The translations under genes and the position numbers were made by a program. A stretch of 64,000 nucleotides of DNA from Gemmatimonadota bacterium (GTDB lineage: Bacteria; Gemmatimonadota; Gemmatimonadetes; Gemmatimonadales; GWC2-71-9), in assembly GCA_029262195.1 (NCBI GenBank), contig JAJCZX010000024.1, positions 189,323-253,322 of the forward strand. Reading direction: 5' to 3'. Positions 26,437 through 34,900 of the stretch are shown piece after piece; the stretch's first letter is position 1, and every line of letters begins with the position of its first letter. The notes beneath the pieces were generated by a model. That model worked only from the letters and a program-made list of their open reading frames with translations, was not told where the DNA came from and did no database searches.

Positions 26437-26468
26437 GTCCGTCTGTCCGTCCGTCAGTTCGTCAGTTC
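26437..26468 (+). repeat. Tetranucleotide run (GTCC/GTCT/GTCA/GTTC)x8
   Basis: Eight consecutive 4-base units of the form GTYM lie in the gap before the NTF2-like gene. The flanks (ATTTCGTTTG before; ATCCCTC and CAATTGAC after) recur after that gene around 27038-27100. This indicates a dispersed intergenic repeat with a variable core. Confidence 0.7.
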
Positions 26469-26551
26469 CCCCACTCTCATCCCTCCAATTGACCCGTAAT
26501 TGATTGGGTTAGATTATCCTGTTGGGTCACCCAAAACAAGGATCTCAACCC

Positions 26552-27013
26552 ATGAACCCTGGCATGTCTTTCTCTCCAAATAAACGCCTGCTTTCACTCG
26601 CATCTATTACGCTTGTGCTGGTGCTGGGCGGTTTTTCAAAGATCAACTCCAGCGACCCTGAGATGGAGGCGGTGCTTGCTGCGGCGCAATTCTACCTGGA
26701 CGGGCACGCAACCGGCGACCCGACGATTATGTCCCAGGCGTTCCACGAATCTGCACGCCTTCAGTTCTTGCGTAACGGTGAGTACTCAGAACGTTCGGTA
26801 CAGGCCTATCTCGGCGGCATGGGTGGCAGTCCCGCTGACAACGAAGGACAGCGCAGCCGCCGGGTGTCCAGCGTCGACATCACCGGTAATTCGGCGGTGG
26901 TGAAAATCGAGCTGGATTACCCGGGTGCGTTTATCACCGATTATATGCAGATGCTGAAATTCGGAGACGAGTGGAAGATTGTGAATAAGATTTTTCACGT
27001 TGAGATGGATTGA
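26552..27013 (+). CDS. Secreted NTF2-like (lumazine-binding type) protein
   Basis: A 153-residue protein starting at ATG 26552 with a signal-like segment (LLSLASITLVLVLGGFS). The mature domain is a SnoaL/NTF2-like cone fold of the Lumazine_bd_2 type: AAAQFYLDGHATGDPTIMSQAFHESARLQF, then VKIELDYPGAFITDYMQ and the closing FGDEWKIVNKIFHVE. The role is unknown. It is flanked on both sides by related intergenic repeats. Confidence 0.82.
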   Translation: MNPGMSFSPNKRLLSLASITLVLVLGGFSKINSSDPEMEAVLAAAQFYLDGHATGDPTIMSQAFHESARLQFLRNGEYSERSVQAYLGGMGGSPADNEGQRSRRVSSVDITGNSAVVKIELDYPGAFITDYMQMLKFGDEWKIVNKIFHVEMD

Positions 27014-27043
27014 TGAGGGATTGAGGGGTGGGTGATAATTTCG

Positions 27044-27067
27044 TTTGGCCGTTTGGCCGTTTGTCCG
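27044..27067 (+). repeat. Three 8-bp units TTTGGCCG/TTTGTCCG
   Basis: TTTGGCCG occurs twice in a row and is followed by TTTGTCCG. Preceding GATAATTTCG and following ATCCCTCA and CAATTGAC match the repeat before the NTF2-like gene. It lies between convergent genes. Confidence 0.65.
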
Positions 27068-27115
27068 AACAATCCCTCATACCTCAAACCGCTCAATTGA
27101 CTGGGTCGGATTGAA

Positions 27116-27526
27116 CTAAAGCATGGTGAAAGTTTTCCTGACTCCTCTACGGTAGGCGCGAAACGCTTGGCAATCGGTAGTGAATACGGTTCCGATACGC
27201 AGGGCATTTGCGATCACCACCAGTGTTGCGTCAGCGTAGTCCATCGGGAGGCTTTCGTAACGGCGTATCAGGCTCACAGCCTGAGAATGCATGTCGCTGG
27301 TCAGAGACAATACGGGGATTTGGGCAGCCAGCAAAAAATCCAATGGCAGGGCGGTGGATGCGTTCCCCCGGGCCACCAGTTGAGATGCTTCCGTCGCCAC
27401 GGCCTCGGTAGTGATCAAACGTGGAATCGCTGTTTCCATCTTGCCTACGCACTCGGAGTGGCATTGGTCGGACCGGTCCAATACAGCAACCAGTGGACCT
27501 GTATCTAGCAGGACGTCGCGAATCAA
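27116..27526 (-). CDS. vapC: PIN-domain ribonuclease toxin (VapC-like)
   Basis: A 136-residue PIN protein. Acidic residues sit in LLDTGPLVAVLD (near residue 8), in TTEAVATEASQL and in MDYADATLVVIA, followed by VFTTD. They coordinate the metal for RNA cleavage. It starts at TTG three bases after the antitoxin stop, so the pair is co-transcribed. The DTGPLVA motif variant is common in stand-alone type II toxins. The RNA target is unknown. Confidence 0.87.
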   Translation of the reverse strand: MIRDVLLDTGPLVAVLDRSDQCHSECVGKMETAIPRLITTEAVATEASQLVARGNASTALPLDFLLAAQIPVLSLTSDMHSQAVSLIRRYESLPMDYADATLVVIANALRIGTVFTTDCQAFRAYRRGVRKTFTML

Positions 27527-27529
27527 GTT

Positions 27530-27787
27530 CTAGTCGCGCCAGTTGTTGTCGCGAATGCGCCGAGCGATCTCGGCTGAGGCGTCGCCCGAGGCGTTGAGTT
27601 CAACGGACCCGACGAAAGGCAGAAGAGATTGCCACGTTGCTCCGGCGTCCTTTTTGGGGAGGCCGGTAACGTACGCAGCGACAGCCTCTCTGACTGCCTG
27701 AGACTTTGTAATGCCTTTCTTCTTGGCAGTTTTTTCAAGCTGCTTTTCGAGCTTTTCGGGGATTCTAAGAGTTATTTGATTGTCCAT
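27530..27787 (-). CDS. vapB: Ribbon-helix-helix antitoxin (VapB-like)
   Basis: An 85-residue protein. The N-terminal MDNQITLRIPEKLEKQLEKTAKKKGITKSQ is a ribbon-helix-helix DNA-binding domain. The C-terminal tail (NASGDASAEIARRIRDNNWRD) is a likely toxin-neutralising segment. The start at 27787 was chosen because the fold begins here, although the frame stays open upstream. Inverted repeats directly upstream fit autoregulation. The pair sits next to tRNA-Pro and the island. Confidence 0.85.
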   Translation of the reverse strand: MDNQITLRIPEKLEKQLEKTAKKKGITKSQAVREAVAAYVTGLPKKDAGATWQSLLPFVGSVELNASGDASAEIARRIRDNNWRD

Positions 27788-27797
27788 GGTTGAGTGT

Positions 27798-27824
27798 AAT
27801 GCATTTGAGGTGCATTTGCAATGC
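27798..27824. promoter_or_regulatory. Candidate VapB operator
   Basis: The palindrome AATGCATT (27798-27805) is followed by GCATT-TGC-AATGC (27812-27824), a perfect 5-bp inverted repeat. TGCATTT occurs twice as a direct repeat 11 bases apart. The location, 11 bases before the antitoxin start, fits an antitoxin-bound operator. Confidence 0.45.
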
Positions 27825-27975
27825 GGATACGCCTCGCGCCGTTGGCCCCAACTTTTTTTCCCGTGCACCCTGTGCCGCCGAGCCACAGTGCGCCTGAACA
27901 TGTTATCTTTGTCACCGGAGTTTCTGCAGCGGTTGGTCCTTCCAGACCTCCCGACTTCCCACTTACTCCTATCTT

Positions 27976-28050
<75 letters not shown>

Positions 28051-28055
28051 TAATG

Positions 28056-28095
28056 AAAACCCTGAATTGGTAATGACTTACCGGTTCGGGGTTTT
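28056..28095 (+). terminator. Element-borne terminator behind tRNA-Pro
   Basis: AAAACCCTGAA (28056-28066) pairs with TTCGGGGTTTT (28085-28095), and TTGGTAA with TTACCGG, giving an 18-bp stem with loop TGAC. The same hairpin follows the tRNA fragment at 37,194-37,233 and is degraded after the one at 40,276. It therefore travels with the element and probably restores termination of the tRNA gene. Confidence 0.75.
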
Positions 28096-28142
28096 CACTT
28101 TCCCGCCCCGTGTTGCGTGTTTTGTTGTGTGTTTCTCATTCC

Positions 28143-29313
28143 TCAGCCCCTTGCAAGACGTTGTGTCGGGTGCAGCACCACTTGAAGAATCGTCTCGGCA
28201 TCAGTGTGTTGATACGACCGGAGCATTGTTCTGCTCGTCTCGCCAACCACCGGCCGCTGCCACGTCCTTCACGGGATAATCTTTTCGCTCCGTGACCCAC
28301 TTTCTGCGAATTGGATGCCACAGCCCGCCCGGTCGCGGCTGCAATTCCGCGACTCCATATGACCTCCGTAACCAGTCATCTAGCAAATGCCGACTGCATG
28401 GCTTCAGCGGGGCTTGCGGGGAAGGGAAGACCGGGGTATTACCGATTGCTCGCTTCACGTTTCTTTGTGCGAGCAGAGCGCCACCAATCACATCGCTCAT
28501 CGGGACCACTTGCTCGTACCCATTCTTGTCGTTTTCCGCACGCCAACGAATCGCGCTGTTCGGGAAATCAACATCTTCCCATAACAGATTCCGCACTGCC
28601 GAAATCCTCCTGCCAGTTCCCTCGGCTACCACAAGAGCAAGTTTTAGGAGTGGATTGATACGATCTGCTACCACTAACAGTTGGAGGTACTCGTCATGGC
28701 TCATTACTGGCCTGGTCGGATTTTTCTCCTTCGGGAGTTTGACACCAAACAGTGGGTTTTCTTTGAGCAATCTTTCTCCAGTTCTCGTGCGTTCTCTCAT
28801 GGCCCAATGAAGTGCGCGGGACGGCGTCAGTAGATCGGCTTCGATAGTGCGGTTTTTCACCCGCTTGCCAGTCGTCACTCCGATTATTGAAGCATGACCT
28901 TTTCGCCGCGCCATCGTGTACCGCTCTACATCTGACCCCGAAAGGCTTGCTACATCCCGAGTAGCGCCGAGGAAGGCCACCACCCGTTGAAGCTTTCGAA
29001 CATCGTCTCGCTGCGTGCGTTCTTTCTTGCTTAGGTGCCTGAGGCTCTCACTGTAGAGGCTGGCAAGTAGACCTATCGTCAATGTCTCACGCTCGATGGC
29101 CGTCTCGTTTGCGAGAACGGCCTTGAGGAGATCGTATGCCTGACGTGTTGCCAACTCTTTGTCGCGGTGCCCCAGACTTTTTCGGTCCTCCTTTCCGTTG
29201 ATATGAGCCGACCGCATGATCGGGCTACCCGGTCGCGCCTCGTAAAGGCGTATTCGATAACCGCGTTCACCGACTGACTTCGACCAGCACTTGGTACGTT
29301 TCCTTTTGTTCAT
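28143..29313 (-). pseudogene. int: Tyrosine recombinase (island integrase), frameshifted before catalytic Tyr
   Basis: A phage-type integrase starting at ATG 29313. The core-binding domain occupies roughly residues 75-180. The catalytic domain shows Arg in GTGRRIS, Lys in ENDKNG, HPIRR and GGW. Near 28229 the sequence has one base more (ATTGTTCTG) than the second copy at 37,36x (ATTGTCTG). This replaces LRSYQHTD with APVVSTH and a stop at 28201, so the nucleophilic Tyr is lost. Correcting it would end the protein at 28143. The N-terminal arm-binding part is present, unlike in copy 2. Confidence 0.85.
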
Positions 29314-29678
29314 GGAAACTGTCTCCTTTGTCTGGCGATGTCCTGGGCATCGGTATTCACATCATACGGTTGAGCCGGGGTGGCAGCAACCTTTTCGAGG
29401 TCGCCTCGTCGGATACGGTGGCGGCCCGCTGGATTTGATCTGTGATCCGGAAGTGAGCCCTGACGCACGCGGCGCCGGACGGTCTCCTGACATACGCCCA
29501 AAATTCTTGCGGCCTCGGTGGCGTCGACTTCCGAATCAAGCCAACAGGTAGCGGCCGCCGCTTGATCGGCTCCATTGTCACGCAACGTCTCCGTATCGCT
29601 CATCGCCTCTCGTACGAATTCGACAAGCCAGGAAGGAATTCCTTCCGGAAGATCTAGACCACGCGCCGACGATACCAT
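29310..29678 (-). CDS. Helix-turn-helix (excisionase-like) protein
   Basis: A 122-residue protein. The central segment EVDATEAARILGVCQETVRRRVRQGSLP is a MerR/excisionase-type helix-turn-helix (HTH_17). It is followed by NPAGRHRIRRGDLEKV, the usual wing. Its stop overlaps the integrase start by ATGA, so it is co-translated. It is probably a recombination directionality factor or a repressor of the integrase. Confidence 0.8.
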   Translation of the reverse strand: MVSSARGLDLPEGIPSWLVEFVREAMSDTETLRDNGADQAAAATCWLDSEVDATEAARILGVCQETVRRRVRQGSLPDHRSNPAGRHRIRRGDLEKVAATPAQPYDVNTDAQDIARQRRQFP

Positions 29679-30035
29679 TCAGATCCGATGACCCGCCCGT
29701 TCTACCATCGCGACGGTGTGGTCCGTGGGAGCGCCAGCTATTCCGAAACTCACCTGCTCAAGGTACTCCTCTCGTTTTCCTCCGGTGATCCACTCGCCGT
29801 AGATCTTCGCCTTATACTGTCCACCCCCGAAACGGGCGTGCATCAATTCGAAGAAGGACTCGTACTTATACCATCCGCGGTCCGCTGGATCCACGCGGGC
29901 GATGTAGGTCCAGCTCCTTGGCGGAGGGCCGCCATTTTGTCGCCAGAGCACCACGATTCGCGCATCGTTGCCGTAGTGTCTAAGAACGCCGTCGACGTCC
30001 TGGTGGTAGCCGCGATGGGCTTTTCCGACCGTCAT
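29679..30035 (-). CDS. Hypothetical protein in the integrase operon
   Basis: A 118-residue protein whose stop is immediately followed by the ATG of the HTH gene, a strong sign that it is real. It contains aromatic-rich stretches (RSWTYIARVDPADRGWYKYESFFELMHARF). No domain was recognised. It is probably first in a three-gene integrase operon with leftward transcription. Confidence 0.6.
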   Translation of the reverse strand: MTVGKAHRGYHQDVDGVLRHYGNDARIVVLWRQNGGPPPRSWTYIARVDPADRGWYKYESFFELMHARFGGGQYKAKIYGEWITGGKREEYLEQVSFGIAGAPTDHTVAMVERAGHRI

Positions 30036-30117
30036 ATGTCACGTCCCATTGCGTGTAAAACCGGCATAAACGCAACTGCTTTCAGGTGAATTCCACCTAT
30101 TCGCACTGAAAACGACT

Positions 30118-30175
30118 CTAGTCACCCCACAAATGGCACTCTGGTCACCCCACGTTTCAGCCACTGGTCACCACG
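30118..30175. repeat. Three 23-bp-spaced direct repeats CTGGTCACCCCAC
   Basis: Copies begin at 30118 (CTAGTCACCCCAC), 30141 (CTGGTCACCCCAC) and 30164 (CTGGTCACCACG). Regular 23-base spacing gives binding sites on nearly the same DNA face. The pattern resembles the multiple terminal repeats of IS21-family elements, or iterons. No transposase or replication gene is adjacent. The stretch 30176-30415 shows nothing recognisable. Confidence 0.6.
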
Positions 30176-30415
30176 CGGTTAGAGGATTCGTCAGCGCTTG
30201 TTAACGAGTTGGTCAGTTCTCGAACCAATCCGGAATTGAACTCGCAACCCCAGCCCTTGGAGAGTCGGGACTTAGGCTCCACCCGATCTTCCGACAGGCT
30301 GGAGGGCCGGTGTTGGGTGGTCTTCGAAAAGCGGATAAACCGTGCCTGGCAGGCGGTTGTTTTCATACCACACCATGACCACTAACATCAACAATGGCAA
30401 GGGGTTAAGCCGTTG

Positions 30416-30511
30416 AGCCGGTTGGCTGTTGGGACATTTCGGACCTTTCGACCGGTTGGTCCGTTTCGGACGGTTCGGACGGTTGGGCCGGTTGGCGCTG
30501 GTCGGTGGTGG
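30416..30511. repeat. Low-complexity GGCCGGTTGG/GGACGGTT tract
   Basis: Imperfect short units built on GGTTGG, GGACGGTT and CCGGTTGG run through this gap. ORFs covering it are Arg/Pro-biased by composition and were not accepted as genes. It may belong to the same simple-repeat class as the tracts near 26,437 and 27,044. Confidence 0.5.
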
Positions 30512-30568
30512 GCGAGTTCAATCAACCGGTGCCTTCGGAGGCGAGGTGGTCCCAGCGGGATTCTCACC

Positions 30569-30584
30569 GTGTGCCATGGCACAC
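30569..30584. promoter_or_regulatory. Upstream activator dyad of the sigma-54 activator gene
   Basis: GTGTGCCATGGCACAC is a perfect 16-bp palindrome with the layout GTGT-x3-N2-x3-ACAC. Its centre is 74 bases from the -24 GG of the promoter at 30649. The dyads before the RHS gene have the same outer bases and nearly the same distance, so this is the likely autoregulatory enhancer site. Confidence 0.6.
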
Positions 30585-30622
30585 TTTCTCCAGATTCGAA
30601 AAAAAGGTTAACTCTTATATAC

Positions 30623-30730
30623 CAATGACTTAACTGCTCTAGGTTGCATGGCATGAAAAATGCTTTTCTGAGGTCAGCGAAAACTTTGGAAACTTCAATT
30701 GGGAGTGCTGAGCGATGGAGCGTATTGGTC
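30623..30730 (+). repeat. Duplicated promoter-leader segment, copy 1
   Basis: This segment matches 31801-31909. Shared landmarks in the same order are CAATGACTTAAC, the GG-N10-GC promoter, AGGTCAGCGAAAA, TTTGGAAACTTCA, GAGCGATG and the codons for Met-x-Arg-Ile-Gly-Arg. The spacing from CAATGAC to GG is 27 bases in both. One copy precedes the activator, the other the RHS gene. Confidence 0.75.
30649..30665 (+). promoter_or_regulatory. Sigma-54 (-24/-12) promoter of the activator gene
   Basis: TGGCATGAAAAATGCTT: GG at 30650-30651 and GC at 30662-30663 with exactly ten bases between. This matches the sigma-54 layout TGGCAC-N5-TTGC with a weaker -12 element. It lies 64 bases before a short leader ORF and is part of the duplicated leader. 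Confidence 0.65.
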
Positions 30731-30795
30731 GGGAAAATTATCGGGAATCGCGGTTGCTGTTTTCTTTTTGTCTCTCGGCAGAGGAGGTACGATGA
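30715..30795 (+). CDS. 26-codon leader ORF coupled to the activator gene
   Basis: ATG 30715 with GGGAG ten bases upstream opens a 26-codon ORF starting MERIGRENYRE and ending at TGA 30793-30795. The stop overlaps the activator ATG as ATGA. Its first codons correspond to the start of the RHS protein (MSRIGR), so it appears to be a decayed copy of the RHS signal-peptide region. It may couple translation of the activator. Confidence 0.45.
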   Translation: MERIGRENYRESRLLFSFCLSAEEVR

Positions 30796-31724
30796 CGTCA
30801 CCTGTAACGCTTCCAGGTATGGACGGCAGGCACCCCAGTATGTTGAAGCTCTACGATCTGGTGCATCGCGCCGCGAGCGCCAATGTGTCGGCGTTGATCG
30901 TGGGGGAAACTGGCACAGGTAAGGAACTTGTGGCGCGGGCACTCCATGAGTTGAGCCATGCGAGAGATGGTGAATTCGTTGACATCAACTGCGCGGCGTT
31001 CCCTGAGGGCACCTTCGAGGGAGAGTTGTTCGGCTGGGAAAAGGGTGCGTTTACCGGGTCGGTGGGGAGTCGCGCCGGATTGGTCGAAGCCGCTGATGGC
31101 GGGACGTTATTCCTTGACGAGATCTGCTCGATGCCGCTTCATCTACAGGCCAAGCTCCTCAGAGTGATTGAGGAACGGAAATACAGACCGCTCGGTGCTT
31201 CGACCAAACGGCGGTCCAATTTTAGGGTCGTTGCCGCAGCATCAATGTCGCCTGGTCGCATGCTGTCAGAGGGAAAAATCAGAGCCGACCTTCTGTACCG
31301 TTTGGCCGTGGTAAAACTTGAGATACCTCCGCTGAGGGAGAGGGGTGCCGATGTTGACCGCCTGGCACGACATTTCGCAACAGACTGTTGTGGTGGAGTC
31401 CAGTTGTGCGAATGCCTTCTGGATGGGATGAGGGATCATCCCTGGCCCGGCAACGTGCGGGAATTGAAGGCTGCGATTCAACGGTTGGCCCTGACCTCTG
31501 ACGGGGATCCAGTTTGTCGGGAGGCCTGGACCGACGGCCCCTCCGCTCAGTCTGTGCCCGGCCGGGCCGACGTCGAGACCCTGGAGTGCATTCTTGAACA
31601 ACATGGATGGGATATAAAAGCGGCGGCGAAGACACTTGGAATCTCGCGTACCACTCTGTACAAAAGAATCCGAAAACTCCGCATCAAGCGTCCGGGGATC
31701 GAGGCTGAGTCTGTGTTCAACTGA
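30792..31724 (+). CDS. Sigma-54-dependent transcriptional activator without sensor domain
   Basis: A 310-residue bacterial enhancer-binding protein. It begins directly with the AAA+ domain: Walker A GETGTGKE (39-46), sigma-54 contact loop GAFTGS (85-90; usual GAFTGA), Walker B GGTLFLDE (103-110) and the arginine-finger region. A Fis-type helix-turn-helix ends the protein (DIKAAAKTLGISRTTLYKRIRKL). It lacks an N-terminal receiver or sensor domain, as PspF does, so control must come from its level or another protein. ATG 30792 was chosen for the GGAGG before it and the ATGA overlap with the leader ORF. Confidence 0.9.
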   Translation: MTSPVTLPGMDGRHPSMLKLYDLVHRAASANVSALIVGETGTGKELVARALHELSHARDGEFVDINCAAFPEGTFEGELFGWEKGAFTGSVGSRAGLVEAADGGTLFLDEICSMPLHLQAKLLRVIEERKYRPLGASTKRRSNFRVVAAASMSPGRMLSEGKIRADLLYRLAVVKLEIPPLRERGADVDRLARHFATDCCGGVQLCECLLDGMRDHPWPGNVRELKAAIQRLALTSDGDPVCREAWTDGPSAQSVPGRADVETLECILEQHGWDIKAAAKTLGISRTTLYKRIRKLRIKRPGIEAESVFN

Positions 31725-31761
31725 ACACTTTGGGGGTTTACACAGTGTTCACATTGAACAC
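31713..31761. promoter_or_regulatory. Two activator-binding dyads upstream of the RHS gene
   Basis: GTGTTCA-AC-TGAACAC (31713-31728) and GTGTTCA-CAT-TGAACAC (31745-31761) are perfect 7-bp inverted repeats about 32 bases apart, or three helical turns. The second is centred 75 bases before the -24 GG of the RHS promoter. The first overlaps the end of the activator gene. They fit enhancer sites for that activator. Confidence 0.65.
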
Positions 31762-31800
31762 GGTCATAAGATTGTCCGCTTTTACTAACTCTTTGTAATT

Positions 31801-31909
31801 CAATGACTTAACGTCTTTTCGCCAATTGGCACGACAAATGCCTTTCCAAAGGTCAGCGAAAATTTTTGGAAACTTCACCTGGAGTGATGAGCGATGTCGC
31901 GAATTGGAC
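31801..31909 (+). repeat. Duplicated promoter-leader segment, copy 2
   Basis: Counterpart of 30623-30730, covering the sigma-54 promoter, 5' untranslated region and first codons of the RHS gene. The untranslated part is conserved as GGTCAGCGAAAA-x-TTT-GGAAACTTCA, which may mean a shared post-transcriptional signal or recent duplication. Confidence 0.75.
31827..31843 (+). promoter_or_regulatory. Sigma-54 (-24/-12) promoter of the RHS gene
   Basis: TGGCACGACAAATGCCT: GG at 31828-31829 and GC at 31840-31841 with ten bases between. The -24 element TGGCACG is a full consensus match. The expected start near 31,853 leaves a ~40-base leader before ATG 31894. Confidence 0.75.
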
Positions 31910-34900
31910 GGTTGGTTACGGGATTATTGGTTACAGTGATGTTTGTTGCCTTTTCAACGGTGGTTGTTGCTCAGGGCAACGGGAATGGCAATAACGGGCA
32001 GGGACAGGGCAATGGTGGAGGAGGTGGCATCGAAGCGGCGCGTGCAGGAGGTGGTGGCTGCGAGCCCGAATGCGGCGGAGATACAGTGGCGCCTGAGATC
32101 GAATTGGTGAACCCCGGGTCTTTCGTGAATATCCAATACCCGCTAATTGAAATAGGGTACTGTGACAACGGTACGATGAACACAAACACCCGTTGGATAA
32201 AGGTGAATGGTGTTACCAAGACATCTAGTTTCCTCTTCCAACATGGCACGAGCGGTTCGATGGAATGTTTCCAGACCAAGGGGAAGGATAGAACCACTTC
32301 GGTCGCACTCAATTACGGCACGAATTCTATCCAGGTCCATATGTGTGACTATTCGAACAATTGTACGACACAAACCTTTTATGTAACTCGCGGTGGGGCA
32401 TCCCCAACCGTTACGCTGGTTGATACATACGACAACCAGAGCTATTCCATGTGTGCTGCAAATTGTTTCGCCGTGACTCATGCTCAGTCGACGATCCCAT
32501 ACTTCAGTCTCGACGCCCCCCGGAGCGTTTCCCTTGTATACAACGGTGATCGAGTCGATCCCAAGCCCTACATCCACGCGGATGTTTCCATAGTTGCAAC
32601 GGGCGGATACCCATCAGAATATTGGTTGGAGGCGAAGATTGATGGCATGACAATCACCTTCTTGAATGGCGAATCGAAACTGCGTTTTGCCAATCCAACC
32701 ACCGTTTCTCAATACCGGATCGGCGGCCAGTTCAACGCTGCGAGCTACACCACCGGTGTGTACGATTTGGAGGTAACCGTTACGGCCCTTCACAGCCAAG
32801 GCCCAACGGCCACCGTTAAGAACACGAAATTGATCATTCTAAACGAAAACAACAGCGATATTGCACGGGGCTGGACGCTCGGCTTGCCGCGTGTTTACCC
32901 GAATGGAAACGATGTCGTCCTGGCCGAAGGGGACGGATCTGCAACCTACTTTTACAAAACATGTGGGGGGTGCGGCTACGTCAGACCCGCCGGAGACTTC
33001 TCAACGTTAGAAACACGCGCTGGAGGGGGGTGGACCAGATGGTATGCTGACTCATCGCGGGTGAACTTCAGATCGGACGGGCAGATTGATGATGCCGTCG
33101 ATCGCGTGGGGAACACGACTAGCTACCTATATACCCCCCCAGGGGAATTGTTTCGAATCCACGATCCCCTACAAAACCATATTGATCTTTTTTATGGCGT
33201 CAATGGACTTAACTACATCACGGATGATGCAGGAAGGGTTACTGACGTGACGGTGAATGGAGGCAACCTCACCCAAATCAAAGATCCTGATAATCTTGCT
33301 ACCAATTTCACATACGTGTCCAATCAGTTGACGGCCGTACAAGACCGCAACGGCGCCACGACGACTATCAACTACGATGGGGGCTCGGGGAAGATTTCGA
33401 ATGTCGTCGCTACCGCCGTTCCAATTTATGGAGCGGGGACTGTGTCGCCGACTACGAGTTTCTCCTCGTGGCATAGGGTGGGCGTGCCTACGGGGAGCAC
33501 GTCAACACCGTTTCCCCTAACCCTTAGCAGTGCGGTGACTGGATCGGTAACCGATCCTCTCGACAATGTCACGTCGTTTACGGTGAATGGATTCGGGCAA
33601 CCACTGGTGACTACTGCTCCGCTGTCTCAGATAACCTCTGTTTTGTACACGCCGGACGGCCTTCCCTATCGCATTACCAAACCAGATGGAGGGGTTGATC
33701 AGGTGGGGTACAATTCTGACGGATTGCTGACGTGGTCGACCCCGGCGGCGAATCCGAGAACCGACATTGCCTATCAGGCTTTTGCTCAGGTAGACAGTGT
33801 TTGGAGTGCAGGTCGACCGGCGGTGTCCTATCAAATCGACCCCGCTAACGGAAACGTAACGTCGAGTTCCATAGGCGGTGGGGATTCAACTGTTACAACT
33901 TATGACAATTACGGCAGGCCCAATTATGTCGTTGATCCGGACGGGCATATGCTTAGCAAAACCGTATACAACGGCGTCAACAACAACCGATCGTGGGATT
34001 CTTTGTCAACGGGCGGAAGCACCGTTTACAAATATGATGCCTACGGAAGACGTGATTCGGTGTTGCTCGCGGGGCGGCCTTGGCAGCGGACGGAATACGA
34101 TATCCTGAATCGCGTGAGAAAAACGTGGGACGGGTTCAATGCCCTTCCGACGGTTTATCACTACAGCGCGATGACCCTGGATAGTGTCACAGATCCGGCA
34201 AACCAGACCTACCGCTATTCCTATAATGCACTCGGCTGGGGTGACGGTTTCACCGATCCCACAGGGAACTCCACGTCCTCACATTTCGACCGTAACGGTC
34301 GCCAGGTACGATGGATTAACCGTCGTGGTCAGTCCATTTACTATTCATATGACGACTTGGGAAGAATCAAGACGAAAACGGGTAGTGTTGAAGCCCTCAC
34401 TTTTACCTACTCGGCAAACGGTCGGCAGGTGACGGGTGCCAGTCCGATGGTTACGGAAACGACCTACCTCAACCTGCGAGGCCAGCCGGACTCGGTTCGC
34501 ACGTTCCCCAGCGAAGGCGGTACGACGTTGCGTCAGATATACGGCTACGATCCCGAGGGACGACTAGACACTGTCGGCATCACATCCTCCGCGTTCGGAG
34601 TGAGTTTTCAGACGAGGAGCTTCGGATATAATGCATCCACCGGAACTCTCGACTCTCTAGGGTTCGGTACCGCGCTGACAAGGTTGTTCCACCGAGCCGA
34701 CGGAACGGTTTATTCCAAGGTGTTGCCCACTGGGGCTCCGATACTTACCGATGTGGTTCAATCGCACGGCGTCACACGCAAGTATTCCACCGCAGGCTTT
34801 AACAGCACCACTGGGCGTAGAATGTCGACCGATTCTCTTGGCAATATTGTGTTCCAATCGGATGATGATGGTGCTGATGCCTACAAGTACATTTACGATG

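Noticed and set aside
26437..27067. Possible CRISPR array
   Set aside because: Units are only 4-8 bases without spacers, and no cas gene exists in the window.
30388..30942. 184-residue minus-strand ORF and its plus-strand counterparts
   Set aside because: Composition is dictated by the GGCCGGTT repeat tract and the frame crosses the activator promoter and start.
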